From: Actinacidiphila acididurans
GTDB taxonomy: Bacteria; Actinomycetota; Actinomycetes; Streptomycetales; Streptomycetaceae
Length of the DNA stretch: 64,000 nt
Assembly (NCBI RefSeq): GCF_016918855.1
Contig: NZ_JADKYB010000001.1
Location: 1-64,000, forward strand
Direction: 5' to 3'
The position numbers and the translations under genes were made by a program. The notes under the pieces are model-generated. The model had not been told where the DNA came from. It saw only the letters and a program-made list of their open reading frames with translations, and made no database searches. Below are positions 1-9,449 of the stretch, one piece after another; positions within the stretch are counted from its first letter, which is position 1; each line of letters begins with the position of its first letter.

Positions 1-136
1 AGGCCTCGACGGACCCGGAACCCACAGGGGTCAGCCCGGCGCCCACGGGACCACCACGAACCCAGCTCATCTCGACAGTCCAGCAGCCCACTCCGGGCCG
101 AGCTGGAACCGCCTACTCACGAATTAGGAACCGAGC

Positions 137-1594
137 ATGGCAGAGCAGCCTTCCTGGTCACACGCCATCCATGTGGACGGCGGGTTCCGGCCGCCCGCCG
201 CCGGCGGCACGATCCCTGTCCACGACAAGTTCTCCGGTGAGCTGCTGGGCGCCGCCGGCCGCGCCGAGGCCGCCGACGTGGACGCGGCGGCCGCCTCCGC
301 GCTGACGGCGCAGCGGGCGTGGGCCGCCCTCCCGTACACCGAGCGCGCCGAGGTGCTGCGCCGGGCCGCGGCGGCACTGCGGGACCGGGCCGGCCTGTCC
401 GAGCTGATCATGCGGGAGACCGGTGGCATCGCGGGCAAGGCCGACTACGAGATCGCCGCCGCGACCGGCGAACTGACCGAGGCCGCGGCACTGGCGTCCC
501 GGCCGGTGGGCGAGGTGCTGCGGACCGGCCACCCGGGCCGTTTCTCGGTGTGCGAGCGGGTGCCGGTCGGGCTGGTCGCGGCGATCACGCCGTGGAACTT
601 CCCGCTGGTGCTGGCGATGCGGGTGATCGCGCCCGCCCTCGCGCTGGGCAACGCCGTGCTGCTCAAGCCCTCCCCGGAGACGCCGCTGTCCGGCGGACTG
701 GTCCTCGGCGAGGTCTTCGCGGCGGCGGGGGCGCCCCCCGGCGTCCTCCAGGTGCTGCCCGGGGGCGAGGACGTCGGCCGGCGGCTGGTGGAGCACCCGG
801 ACGTGGCGATGGTCCACTTCACCGGTTCCACGGCGGTCGGCCGGGAGATCGCCCGCACGGCCGGAGCCCTGCTGAAGAAGACCTCCCTCGAACTCGGCGG
901 CAACAACGCCCTCGTGATCCTGGACGACGCGGACGTGACCCAGGCGGGGATGATCGGTGCCTGGTCGAGCTTCCACTACCAGGGGCAGACGTGCATCAGC
1001 GCCGGACGGCACATCGTCGACCGCGCGGTCGCCGACGCCTACCTGAGCGACTTGACCGCACGGGCCGCCGCCGTCACCGTCGGCGACCCGCTGCGCGAGG
1101 GGGCCGGGCTGGGACCGATCATCAACGACACCCAACTGGCCCGCGCCCGGCGGCTGCTGGACGAGGCGGTGGCCGGCGGGGCCAAGGTGCTCACCGGGGG
1201 AACGAACGAGGGCAGGTACTTCCGCCCGACCGTCGTGGTGGACGTCCCCCCGGACAGCGAGCTGTGGACCGAGGAGATCTTCGCACCCATCGCGCCGGTC
1301 GCGGTCGTGGACGGCGACGAGCAGGCCGTCGCGGTCGCCAATGCCACCGACTACGGCCTGGTCTCGTCGGTCGTCGGCACCGACGTGCACCGCGCCACCG
1401 AGGTGGCCCGCCGGCTGGACTGCGCGATGGTGCACGTCAACGACGCGACACCGCAGGACGAACCCCTCGCCCCCTTCGGCGGCATCGGCCGCTCCGGCCT
1501 CGGCGGCCGGTCCGGCGGCGACGCGAACCTGGAGGAGTTCACCGAACGCCGCTGGCGCACCGTTGCCGGCGGCCCGGCCCACTACCCGTACTGA
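137..1594 (+). CDS. aldehyde dehydrogenase, benzaldehyde dehydrogenase-like
   Basis: This 485-residue protein has the full NAD(P)-dependent aldehyde dehydrogenase layout, oxidising an aldehyde to the carboxylic acid in the cytosol. TPWNFP at 151-156 and FTGSTAVG at 228-235 form the cofactor site. The general base is Glu252 in LELGGNN and the catalytic thiol is Cys286 in GQTCIS. Length is normal for the family. The ATG follows an AGGAA about 7 bases upstream. The overall look resembles aromatic-aldehyde (XylC/benzaldehyde) dehydrogenases, but substrate specificity cannot be read from sequence alone, so vanillin-type or aliphatic aldehydes remain possible. It stands alone: no aromatic pathway genes are nearby, and the next gene is an unrelated glycosidase almost 300 bases downstream. 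Confidence 0.9.
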   Translation: MAEQPSWSHAIHVDGGFRPPAAGGTIPVHDKFSGELLGAAGRAEAADVDAAAASALTAQRAWAALPYTERAEVLRRAAAALRDRAGLSELIMRETGGIAGKADYEIAAATGELTEAAALASRPVGEVLRTGHPGRFSVCERVPVGLVAAITPWNFPLVLAMRVIAPALALGNAVLLKPSPETPLSGGLVLGEVFAAAGAPPGVLQVLPGGEDVGRRLVEHPDVAMVHFTGSTAVGREIARTAGALLKKTSLELGGNNALVILDDADVTQAGMIGAWSSFHYQGQTCISAGRHIVDRAVADAYLSDLTARAAAVTVGDPLREGAGLGPIINDTQLARARRLLDEAVAGGAKVLTGGTNEGRYFRPTVVVDVPPDSELWTEEIFAPIAPVAVVDGDEQAVAVANATDYGLVSSVVGTDVHRATEVARRLDCAMVHVNDATPQDEPLAPFGGIGRSGLGGRSGGDANLEEFTERRWRTVAGGPAHYPY

Positions 1595-1644
1595 GGCCGC
1601 CCGTGCCGCTGGGCCGGTGACGGCCGGCCCGGACCGATGACCGG

Positions 1645-1695
1645 CCCGGTGCGACGGCTGGCCCGGTGCGACGGCTGGGCCGGTGCGACGGCCGG
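1645..1695. repeat. three tandem 17-bp repeats in the spacer before the GH9 gene
   Basis: Two identical copies of CCCGGTGCGACGGCTGG are followed by a third with two changes. They lie in the 295-base gap between the aldehyde dehydrogenase and the GH9 gene. The rest of the gap shows no other gene or clear signal. A 17-bp period disrupts reading frames, so it is not coding. Function unknown; replication slippage is the simplest origin. Confidence 0.75.
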
Positions 1696-1889
1696 GCCCG
1701 GCAGCCACCGCGCAGGGCGGCCGCCGGGTCCCGCCGCGGACCGGACGACATCGGCACCCCGGCACCCCGGCACCCCCGTCAACTCCTGCGACTTTCCTCG
1801 TACGACCAGCAGGCGCCGCCCGAGTCCGCGGGGGCGCCCCGGCGGTCCGCACCGCGGACCGCCGGTCCGACCGAAGGCGGTACCCGCGC

Positions 1890-3602
1890 GTGAACGCGAC
1901 CACTGACGCCCCCGCGATCCTCGCCGCGCATCTGGGCTACGGGCTCGGCGCGTCCAAGGCGGTGCTCGCCGTCCTGCCCGACGGCCTGCCGCCGCGGTCC
2001 TGCGAACTCGTCGGCCCGGAAGGCGGCCGCCGTCCACTGACCGCCGGCCCGGTGGAGGCCGTGCCGGGCTGGCACGCCGGACCGTTCGCCCGGATCGCCC
2101 TCCCGGCGGACCTGGCCGCCGGCTCGTACACGGTCCTGCTGGTCGACGGAACCGGCCGCGAGGCGGTGTCGGAGCCTTTCGGCGTCTCCGCGGACCGCCT
2201 CCAGCGGCAGACGATGTCCGACGTGCTGGCGTACTTCCGCGCGATGCGCTCCAGCGGCGAGATCGACCGCAAGGACCGGCACGCCCGGCTGTGGGGCGAC
2301 GAGAGCGGGCGGGAGGTGGACGCCCGGGGCGGCTGGCTCGACGCGAGCGGCGACCCGAGCAAGTTCCTCAGCCACCTGACCTACACCCGTACCATGAGCC
2401 CGCAGCAGATCCCGCTGTGCGCCTGGGCGCTGGCCGCGGCGCGGGACGTGCTCGCCGAGCGTCACCCGGCGCTGGTCCGCTCGCTCGGTGCCCGGCTGCG
2501 CGACGAGGCGCTGTGGGGGGCCGACTTCCTGGTCCGCTTCCGCGCTCCCGAGGGCTACTTCTACACGGGCATCTTCGACGCGCTGACCAAACGGCTCGAC
2601 GAGCGGGTGGTGACCGCCCCGCTCGCGGAGTGCGTCCGCACCGACCGGTACCAGGCGGCGTACCGGCAGGGCGGTGGCCTGGCGATCGCCGCGCTGGCCC
2701 GCGCCGCCACCCTGGGCGACCGGGGCGACTTCACGGGGCCGCAGTACCTGGAGGCGGCGCTGGCCGGCTTCCACCACCTCGAGGCGTACAACCTCGACTA
2801 CCTGGACGACGGCACCGAGTCGGTGACCGACGACTACGCGGCGCTGCTGGCGGCCAGTGAACTGGTCGCGGCCGGCGCCCCGGTGACCGCGGCGGCCCGG
2901 CGCCGGGCCCGGCGGCTGACCGACCGGTACGTGCGCCCCGACGGCGGCGGCCCCGGCTGGTTCCTGGCCGACGTGGAGGGGCGGCCGTTCTTCCACGCGG
3001 TCGAGGCCGGGCTGCCCGTGCTCGCGCTGCTCCGCTTCGCGACGGTCCTCCCCGACGCACCCGAGGCCGGCCCGGCCCGGGACGTGGCCGTCGAGGCGAT
3101 GCTGGACGTGCTGGACCGCACCGCGGCCGTGCCGAATCCGTTCGGCTGTCCCCGGCAGCGGGTACGGCCGGCCGGCGGCGAGGACCGCGACGCGTTCTTC
3201 TTCCCGCACGCCAACGAGACCGGCTACTGGTGGCAGGGGGAGAACGCCACCCTCGCCTCCCTGGCGGCCGCGGCCTGCTGGTGCGCGGAAGCGGCCGGCG
3301 TGACCGGCGCCGACCGGGAGCGGCTGCTGGCCTTCGCCGACGACCAGCTGGCCTGGATCACCGGTCGCAACCCGTTCCAGGTCTGCATGCTCCAGGGCCG
3401 CGGGCGCAACAACGTGGACTACGAGTCCGACTTCCCCAACCTGCCCGGCGGCATCGTCAACGGCATCACCTCCGGCTGGGCGGACGAGGAGGACATCGCC
3501 TTCCTGCCGGCCGACGCCCCGCAGGGCGAGTCGTGGCGATGGGCCGAGCAGTGGATCCCGCACACCGGCTGGTTCCTGCTGGCGGTGGCCTCGGCCCGCT
3601 GA
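1890..3602 (+). CDS. glycoside hydrolase family 9 protein (cellulase-like)
   Basis: The 570-residue product matches GH9 (endoglucanase or exo-glucosaminidase-like inverting enzymes). An Ig-like N-terminal domain (about 8-100) carries the typical HLGYG start, followed by the (alpha/alpha)6 barrel. GGWLDASGD at 147-155 corresponds to the GGWYDAGD motif bearing the catalytic base aspartates. WITGRNPF near 500 corresponds to the family's LGxNP motif. The C-terminal EQWIPHTGWFLLAVA holds the likely proton-donor Glu. There is no signal peptide, so the enzyme is predicted intracellular, which fits a role on imported oligosaccharides better than on crystalline cellulose. The GTG at 1890 is chosen because upstream in-frame codons run through low-complexity repeat DNA and the Ig fold begins just after it. 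Exact substrate unknown. Confidence 0.8.
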   Translation: MNATTDAPAILAAHLGYGLGASKAVLAVLPDGLPPRSCELVGPEGGRRPLTAGPVEAVPGWHAGPFARIALPADLAAGSYTVLLVDGTGREAVSEPFGVSADRLQRQTMSDVLAYFRAMRSSGEIDRKDRHARLWGDESGREVDARGGWLDASGDPSKFLSHLTYTRTMSPQQIPLCAWALAAARDVLAERHPALVRSLGARLRDEALWGADFLVRFRAPEGYFYTGIFDALTKRLDERVVTAPLAECVRTDRYQAAYRQGGGLAIAALARAATLGDRGDFTGPQYLEAALAGFHHLEAYNLDYLDDGTESVTDDYAALLAASELVAAGAPVTAAARRRARRLTDRYVRPDGGGPGWFLADVEGRPFFHAVEAGLPVLALLRFATVLPDAPEAGPARDVAVEAMLDVLDRTAAVPNPFGCPRQRVRPAGGEDRDAFFFPHANETGYWWQGENATLASLAAAACWCAEAAGVTGADRERLLAFADDQLAWITGRNPFQVCMLQGRGRNNVDYESDFPNLPGGIVNGITSGWADEEDIAFLPADAPQGESWRWAEQWIPHTGWFLLAVASAR

Positions 3603-3679
3603 TCCTTTCCGCACCGCGGCGGCCTGTGCGTGGCCATCGCCCCCGACAGCGACGGTCCGGGCAGCTTCCGACATCATTC

Positions 3680-3691
3680 TGAACATGTTCA
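3680..3691. promoter_or_regulatory. 12-bp perfect palindrome upstream of the epimerase gene
   Basis: TGAACATGTTCA is a perfect palindrome 54 bases before the start of the TIGR01777-type gene, next to a plausible -10 (TACGCT, 3702-3707). It looks like an operator for a dimeric repressor. Spacing between the GAAC/GTTC halves is two bases, not the four of an actinobacterial LexA box. No regulator gene is adjacent. Confidence 0.4.
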
Positions 3692-3745
3692 AAAAACGGG
3701 CTACGCTGACCCCGAGGGATGCTGAGGGATGCCGAGGGGGGTTCG

Positions 3746-4732
3746 ATGAAGGTAGTGCTGCCCGGGGGAACCGGACAGGTGGGCACGATTCTCGAGCGCG
3801 CGCTGACGGCGGCCGGCCACGAGGTCACGGTCGTGACGCGACGTCCCGCAGGGGCGAATCAGGTCGGCTGGGACGGGGTCACCCTGGGCCCCTGGGCCGC
3901 GGCGGTCGACGGGTGCGATGTGGTGATCAATCTGGCCGGGCGCAGCGTCTCCTGCCGTTACACCGCCGAAAACCTGCGGGCCATGATGGACTCCCGGGTG
4001 CATTCGGCGCGGGTGGTCGGCGAGGCGATCGCCGTGGCCGCGCGGCCACCGCGTGTCTGGCTCCAGATGAGTACGGCGACGGTCTACGCCCACTCCTTCG
4101 ACACGGCACAGGACGAGGCGACCGGGGTGATCGGCGGCTCGGAGGCCGGGGTGCCGGACTACTGGGCGTACAGCGTCGACATCGCGAAGAACTGGGAGCG
4201 GGCGCAGGCCGAGGCGCCGACGCCCGCGACTCGTAAGGTGGCGCTGCGCTCGGCGATGGTCATGAGTCCGGACCGCGGCGGGGTGTTCGACGTCTTGTCG
4301 TGGCTGGCGCGGCTCGGACTGGGCGGTCCCGTGGCCGGCGGCGCGCAGTACGTCTCCTGGATCCATGACGAGGACTTCGTGCGAGCGGTGGAGTTCCTGA
4401 TCGCCCGGGACGACATCGAGGGGCCGGTGAACCTCGCCTCGCCCGGTCCCCTTCCGCAGCGCTCCTTCATGCGGGCGCTGCGCAAGGCCTGGGGCGTCCC
4501 CGTGGGGCTGCCGGCGACGCGCTGGATGGCCGAGGTGGGGGCGTTCGCGCTGCGCTCGGACACGGAGTTGCTGTTCAAAAGCCGCCGGGTGGTGCCGGGC
4601 CGGCTGCGCGCGGCCGGGTTCGCCTTCACGCATCCCGAGTGGCAGGAGGCCGCCGCGTCCCTCGTCCAGCGGACCAGGCTGGTACACGGGGCGAGGGGCC
4701 GGGCCCGTGAAGCGCACAGCCACGCCGCGTAG
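3746..4732 (+). CDS. TIGR01777-family NAD(P)-binding epimerase-like protein
   Basis: The 328-residue protein starts with a Rossmann glycine motif (GGTGQVG, 7-13) and has the INLAGRS motif typical of the TIGR01777 / SDR39U1 branch of extended short-chain dehydrogenases. It ends with a DUF1731-like C-terminus (residues with LRAAGF...FTHP). A YWAYSVDIAK stretch stands where the SDR YxxxK would be. The reaction of this family is not established; a nucleotide-sugar or sugar-like epimerisation is usually assumed. The ATG at 3746 is preferred over an ATG 27 bases upstream because a GAGGGGGG ribosome site precedes it at good spacing. It appears monocistronic. Confidence 0.8.
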   Translation: MKVVLPGGTGQVGTILERALTAAGHEVTVVTRRPAGANQVGWDGVTLGPWAAAVDGCDVVINLAGRSVSCRYTAENLRAMMDSRVHSARVVGEAIAVAARPPRVWLQMSTATVYAHSFDTAQDEATGVIGGSEAGVPDYWAYSVDIAKNWERAQAEAPTPATRKVALRSAMVMSPDRGGVFDVLSWLARLGLGGPVAGGAQYVSWIHDEDFVRAVEFLIARDDIEGPVNLASPGPLPQRSFMRALRKAWGVPVGLPATRWMAEVGAFALRSDTELLFKSRRVVPGRLRAAGFAFTHPEWQEAAASLVQRTRLVHGARGRAREAHSHAA

Positions 4733-4860
4733 CCGCCACAAGGAGACCTTCCACCTCGGCCCGGTACCTCAAGGCCACGAGCTGTCCCCGGCACGAGGAC
4801 GCAGCGCGCGACACCGCGTGCCGTCGGCATCGGGCGATGTCACCGTGTCGGCACCCCCCT

Positions 4861-6123
4861 TCACGCCTCATCGGTTGCAGGTACGACGGGCACCCCCTCG
4901 CCGGCCGGGTGGCGAGGAGGTGGCACCACCTGGCGCCGGCGCGGGGACCACCCGAGCCGGCGCGACGCGGAAGGGCTGTGCAGGGCGGACCTGCCCGGAA
5001 CGATGACCGCCATCAGGCAGGCCGCCGCCATCCCGATGAGTCCGGTCACCACGCCCAGCTTGGCCGCCAGGGACACGTTCGGCAGCACGAACACCGCAAT
5101 GTCCAGGCCGAAGGACGCGGCGCTGACCACGGCCAGGGCCGCCGCCAGCCGGTTGAGCCGGGTGTCCAGCGCCTCGGCCCGCATCGACGAGGCAGCCACC
5201 AGCGAGTTGCTGACATAGCCGAGCAGCTTGTCCGCCCGCTCCTGGGTGTCGTCCAGGCCGATCACCTGACGCGCGGCCAGATAATTGGCCCGGTGTGCCT
5301 GGATGGATTCGATGCGATAGCCGTCGAGGTGGTGGAAGTCGGCCCACAGGCCGTCCAGGAACCGCCTGAAGGCCGGCACATCGGTGGTTTCCGGGTGGCC
5401 GTGCGCCAGGTGTGTCAGTACCCAGCGCCCCGCGATCAGCGCGCCGACCAGCAGCGATTGCTGCGCCACCGCGATGTCGGTGGGTTCGGTCATGGTCAGC
5501 AGGTCTTGCAGCGGTGTCGCCGGGTCGCGGTCCCAGGCGTAGGTGTACGGCAGCAGGATCCGGCAGTCCGGGCCGGAGATCAGCGTGGGCACCCGGGCGT
5601 CCGCCTGCCAGGGCGGGTCCTGGGTGACGAAGTGGCAGTTGTAACGCGCCGACTGGCGGTCGATCGGTGAGCGGTCTCCGTCCAGTGCCAGGTCGGGCCG
5701 CAGCGCCACGTTCCCCAACAGGCCGCTGCTCAGCGAGGCGGACAGCACCGCCGTCAGGACCGGGGCGTCCGCCTCGCGCAGCACGCGGTTGACCGCGGCG
5801 TCGAGTGCGTCGAGCTCCGGCAGGGCCAGCCGCCGCACGTCGGTCTCGTGCCTCAGCGCGTAGATCACCAGGACGGTGCCCGCGATCAGGATTCGCGCAT
5901 GGCAGGCGACGATCTCCGCTCCTGGCACGGTGATCGCCGGACGCACGATCGAGGTCAGGTCCACCTCGATCGTGCTGTCGGGGTTGTACGCCAGCGACCG
6001 CAGGCCGCCGGCGAACGGCCGCAGTTCGCCGTGGCCCGGCACGGCGATGGACTCGAAAGCGGTGCCGGGGGCGCGGTGGTGGAGCGGATACGCCCTGGTC
6101 TGCAGGTGCAGGACGTCGCTCAT
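4861..6123 (-). CDS. unrecognised protein with two C-terminal membrane helices
   Basis: I do not recognise this 420-residue protein. A long soluble N-terminal part (about 1-330) is followed by two hydrophobic helices near residues 340-395 separated by a short turn, then a basic, Arg/Pro-rich tail. This 'large cytosolic domain plus hairpin of two helices' resembles CorA-type or signalling membrane proteins in topology only; I see no GxN motif. Its ATG overlaps the stop of the upstream methyltransferase gene by four bases (ATGA at 6120-6123), so the two are translationally coupled and probably act together. The N-terminal domain contains conserved-looking acidic and aromatic residues but no known catalytic motif. 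Confidence 0.7.
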   Translation of the reverse strand: MSDVLHLQTRAYPLHHRAPGTAFESIAVPGHGELRPFAGGLRSLAYNPDSTIEVDLTSIVRPAITVPGAEIVACHARILIAGTVLVIYALRHETDVRRLALPELDALDAAVNRVLREADAPVLTAVLSASLSSGLLGNVALRPDLALDGDRSPIDRQSARYNCHFVTQDPPWQADARVPTLISGPDCRILLPYTYAWDRDPATPLQDLLTMTEPTDIAVAQQSLLVGALIAGRWVLTHLAHGHPETTDVPAFRRFLDGLWADFHHLDGYRIESIQAHRANYLAARQVIGLDDTQERADKLLGYVSNSLVAASSMRAEALDTRLNRLAAALAVVSAASFGLDIAVFVLPNVSLAAKLGVVTGLIGMAAACLMAVIVPGRSALHSPSASRRLGWSPRRRQVVPPPRHPAGEGVPVVPATDEA

Positions 6124-6974
6124 ACGGTGGCCCCGGGCCGGGAGACCGCCACGTACTCGGGGATCAGCTCGGCCTCCGGGACGGCGACCCGGCCGAGGTA
6201 GCGGCGCTGCAGGTCTGCGGGGCCGAGATCCTCCACCGGTGTGCCGAGCAGCTCCGTCAGCTGCTGGTGGGTCAGGTGACTGGCCTCGGCCGGCACCTCG
6301 CGGCGGCGGAACCAGTGCCGCTGCCTGGCCAGCACCCGGCTGCCGGCCGCGGCGTCCGGCCAGTAGCTGACCGCGGTGAGGACGGTCGTACCGAACCGGG
6401 CGCCCAAGGTCACGACCGCCCCCGCGTCGTCCGGCGGCAGGTAGAAGAGCACGCCCTCGGCCACGTACGCCACCGGCCGCCCGGCGGCCGTCTCCCGCAC
6501 CGCCACGGCCAGCCGTTCGCGGTCGGTGGCGCTGCAGAGGTCCGCCGCCAGGTGCCGCACCTCGCGGTCCTCGGCCACTCCGGCGGCCACCAGCTCCGCC
6601 GCCCGCCGCCGCTTCGCCGCCACCATGTCCGGCAGGTCCACTTCGAGGGCCGCCGCGAAGGGCAGCAGCCACGGATACGACGAGAAGCCCGCGCCGCACA
6701 CCACGAGTACGGTGTCCGGCTCCTTCCGCAGCACTTCGGCCAGCGTGTCCGCGATGAACCGGCCGCGCAGCGACACGACCAGGTCGTCGTGCGGGTAGAC
6801 GGCGCCGGCGTACTCGTCCCACAGGTTCCGCACCGCACGGCGCTCCGCCTCGGGGATCCACTCGGCGGCCAGCTGGTCCTCGGCGAGATCGGGTTTGCGT
6901 GCCCGTGACTCATTGACCAGATAAGCGGTCAGCTCGACTCCATCCCGCACCACGCCCAACCCCCGTAAGTCCAT
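6120..6974 (-). CDS. SAM-dependent methyltransferase, leucine carboxyl methyltransferase (LCM/PPM1)-like
   Basis: The 284-residue protein fits the LCM/PPM1 class I methyltransferase family common in actinomycetes. VLVVCGAGFSSYPW (about 89-102) is the SAM-binding loop (GAG), LEVDLPDMVAAKR supplies the acidic residue at the end of beta-2, and AYVAEGVLFYLP (about 170-181) is the family's EGVLxYL signature. Family members methylate carboxyl or hydroxyl groups of small molecules or proteins; the target here is unknown. It is the first gene of a two-gene unit, coupled by a 4-base overlap to a membrane protein, suggesting it may modify or signal through that partner. The gene diverges from the SGNH hydrolase across a 285-base spacer. 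Confidence 0.8.
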   Translation of the reverse strand: MDLRGLGVVRDGVELTAYLVNESRARKPDLAEDQLAAEWIPEAERRAVRNLWDEYAGAVYPHDDLVVSLRGRFIADTLAEVLRKEPDTVLVVCGAGFSSYPWLLPFAAALEVDLPDMVAAKRRRAAELVAAGVAEDREVRHLAADLCSATDRERLAVAVRETAAGRPVAYVAEGVLFYLPPDDAGAVVTLGARFGTTVLTAVSYWPDAAAGSRVLARQRHWFRRREVPAEASHLTHQQLTELLGTPVEDLGPADLQRRYLGRVAVPEAELIPEYVAVSRPGATV

Positions 6975-7259
6975 GACGCCCCGTCAGTCACCTTGGTATC
7001 ACCGCCGCACGGGTCCTCCGCAAGTGCGCCCGGGTGCACGCGCGGCCACGGGGACGTCACGAGTCCGCCCGGCCGAGTCCTTCGAGGAGCGCGACGTCCG
7101 CCGCCGGGCGGATCGGTGTCCGACTGCGTGCCGCGGACGGGGCGTACGCACTCTTGGTCCGGGGTGCGCGACCCGCTAGGGTCCGGTCGGACAGCGTTGT
7201 CAGACCGGTACGGTCCCGCGCCCACACCGTGCCCCCCACGCCCTTGTGGAGGTACCCCG

Positions 7260-8573
7260 ATGCCAGGTCCGTACGTGAAGAACCACATCCCTGCCCGGCG
7301 GGCAGCGCGTTTACTGTGTGCCGTCGCGGCGACGCTTGCCGCAGTTGTGACCGCGCCCGCGACCGCCTGGGCACAGACGCCGGCGCAGGCACAACTCGAG
7401 CCCCGCGCCGCGGCCGTGGCCGCCTCCGGCCTCGACTACGTCGCGATGGGCAGCTCCTTCGCGGCCGGGCCGGGCATTCCGCCCGCGCAAACGGGCAGCG
7501 GGGCCGAGGCGTGCGCCCGGTCGGCCGGCAACTACGCCAGCATCGTGGCCCGCGAGACCGGGGCGAATCTCACGGACGCCTCGTGCAGCGGCGCGACCAC
7601 CGCGAACGTGCTGACGGTCAGCCAGTCCGGCCAGCCGCCGCAGGTGCAGGCCGTGACCGCGGCGACCCGCGTGGTCACGGTCACCATCGGCGGTAACGAC
7701 GTCGACTACCTGGGCAGCATCAACACCTACTCCTGCCAGACCGGCGGCGGCACCAACTGCGGCAGCGTGGACCAGAACGCGATCAACCAGACCTTCCCCG
7801 CGCTGGCCGGGCGGATCGAGGACGTCGTCAACGCCGTCCACGGCACGGCACCGCAGGCTCACGTCTACCTGGTCAACTACTTCACCATCCTGCCGGACTC
7901 CGGGGCGTGCACGAACGTCCCGCTGACCGCCGACCAGGCGGCATTCGAGCGCAGCATCGCCTCGCGCCTGGCGGACGCCACTGCCGGCGCGGCAACCGCC
8001 ACAGGGGCGACCCTGGTCGATCTGGCCGCCGCCAGCCACGGACACGACGCGTGCGCCGCGAACCCGTGGGTGGAGACGTACCGTCCGGCCGCCGGCCGCT
8101 CTGCGTACCACCCGAACGAGGCGGGAATGAGGGCGGCGGCCTCACTGGTGGAATCCGCCCTCGAGTCCGGCGGCCAGGCACGGACCGCGGTGTTCCGTTC
8201 GGGGATCACGGGCAAGTGCGTCGACGTGCGCAGCTCCGGCACCGCCGACGGCACGCCGGTGCAGCTGTACGGCTGCGACGGCACCGACGCGCAGCGGTGG
8301 GCGTACGTTCCCGGCGCGGGCGGCACGCTGCGAGCCCTGGGAGGCTGCCTCGACGTCAGCAACAGCGGGACCGTGAACGGGACCAAGGTCCAGCTCTGGC
8401 AGTGCAACGGCACCGGCGCACAGCGCTGGGTGACCGGCCCCGGCTCCTCCCTGATCAACCCGCAGTCGGGCCGCTGCCTGGACGACCCGGGAAGCTCCAC
8501 CGCCGACTGGACCCAGCTGCAGATCTACGACTGCAACGGCACGTCCGCCCAGCAGTGGACCCCCTCTGCCTGA
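7260..8573 (+). CDS. secreted SGNH hydrolase with ricin-type (CBM13) lectin domain
   Basis: 437 residues. A signal peptide (basic start, hydrophobic core, AWA cleavage region near 36-38) is followed by an SGNH esterase/lipase domain. Block I is GSSF at 64-67, where Ser66 is the likely nucleophile in the position of GDS; block III is GGND at 144-147; block V is YHPNEAG near 285. The C-terminal 120 residues are a ricin B-type beta-trefoil with repeated QxW-like motifs (AQRW, AQQW) and CxD..G/S patterns. The spaced cysteines suit an exported, disulphide-bonded protein. It is probably a carbohydrate or lipid esterase targeted by its lectin to galactose- or xylose-containing polymers. GGAGG lies 7 bases before the ATG. 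Confidence 0.88.
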   Translation: MPGPYVKNHIPARRAARLLCAVAATLAAVVTAPATAWAQTPAQAQLEPRAAAVAASGLDYVAMGSSFAAGPGIPPAQTGSGAEACARSAGNYASIVARETGANLTDASCSGATTANVLTVSQSGQPPQVQAVTAATRVVTVTIGGNDVDYLGSINTYSCQTGGGTNCGSVDQNAINQTFPALAGRIEDVVNAVHGTAPQAHVYLVNYFTILPDSGACTNVPLTADQAAFERSIASRLADATAGAATATGATLVDLAAASHGHDACAANPWVETYRPAAGRSAYHPNEAGMRAAASLVESALESGGQARTAVFRSGITGKCVDVRSSGTADGTPVQLYGCDGTDAQRWAYVPGAGGTLRALGGCLDVSNSGTVNGTKVQLWQCNGTGAQRWVTGPGSSLINPQSGRCLDDPGSSTADWTQLQIYDCNGTSAQQWTPSA

Positions 8574-8735
8574 CCCCTGACGCCCGACGGCCGCCCGGTT
8601 CTCCGGCCGGGCACGGCGCCCACGCCCACGGCCGGAGATCACGCCAACCGCCGGGCGGCCACCGGGCAACGGAGAATGGCGTGGCAGTGCCGCGCGGCAG
8701 CAGTGGAAAGCGGCAGACGGCAAGGGGAGGGCGAC

Positions 8736-9434
8736 GTGGTCCTGGCGGCGTGGTGCGCGATTGCGGTCGGCGGCCTTGTGCAGACCACGGCGGGGTTCGG
8801 CTTCGCGCTGGTGTGCTCGCCGGTCCTGGTCGCCGCACTGGGTCCCACGGCCGCCGTTCGGTCGGTCATCACCTTGTCCTCGCTCATCAGCGTGCTGATC
8901 CTGGCCCGCACCTGGCGACACACCAGGCTGCGTGAGGCCCTGCTGCTGGCCGTGCCCGCCGTCGTGCTGGCGGCACCTGTTGCCGTGCTGGTGCACCACA
9001 TGGACACCCGGGTGCTGACCGCCGCGGCCGGTGCCGTCACGGTGACGGCCGCGGCTTCGATGGCGCGCCGGAACCTGCGCCTGCCCGTGCGCGGACCGGG
9101 CGGCATGGCCGCGACTGGCCTCGCCAGTACCTTGATGAACGCGCTCGGGGGACTGTCGGGGCCGGCCGCGGCGATCTACGCCGCGAACGAGGAGTGGCCG
9201 CCGCAGGAGATAGCTCCCACGCTCCAGGTCTTCGGTCTGATCCTCAACGCGGCTTCCCTCGCGACGCTCGGCGGCCCCGCGCTGGACCTCCGGCTCGCCT
9301 CCGCCCTGCCGGTCGGATGGCTGTGCGGAATATGGGCCGCCCGCCGGCTCTCGGCCGCCCAGCTCCACCGCGTCATCCTGGCCCTGGCCGCCGCGGGCGG
9401 CGCGGCGGCCGTGATGCGTGCCGCGATCGGCTGA
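8736..9434 (+). CDS. TauE/SafE-family membrane permease
   Basis: About 232 residues, almost entirely hydrophobic, with six to eight predicted membrane helices. The start of the protein, GLVQTTAGFGFAL, is the family's GxxxGxGGG-like first repeat, and a second copy (ALGGLSGPAAAIYA) follows after the mid-point, giving the two-repeat TauE/SafE fold. Family members export sulfite, sulfoacetate or similar small anions across the cytoplasmic membrane. The GTG at 8736 is chosen over an ATG 60 bases earlier because a GGGGAGGG site precedes it and the upstream extension is polar and basic. The substrate cannot be inferred from the neighbours. Confidence 0.75.
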   Translation: MVLAAWCAIAVGGLVQTTAGFGFALVCSPVLVAALGPTAAVRSVITLSSLISVLILARTWRHTRLREALLLAVPAVVLAAPVAVLVHHMDTRVLTAAAGAVTVTAAASMARRNLRLPVRGPGGMAATGLASTLMNALGGLSGPAAAIYAANEEWPPQEIAPTLQVFGLILNAASLATLGGPALDLRLASALPVGWLCGIWAARRLSAAQLHRVILALAAAGGAAAVMRAAIG

Positions 9435-9449
9435 TCCCGTCGGGCTCTT

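Noticed and set aside
3680..3691. SOS (LexA) box upstream of the TIGR01777-type gene
   Set aside because: The GAAC and GTTC halves are separated by two bases, whereas actinobacterial LexA sites need four.
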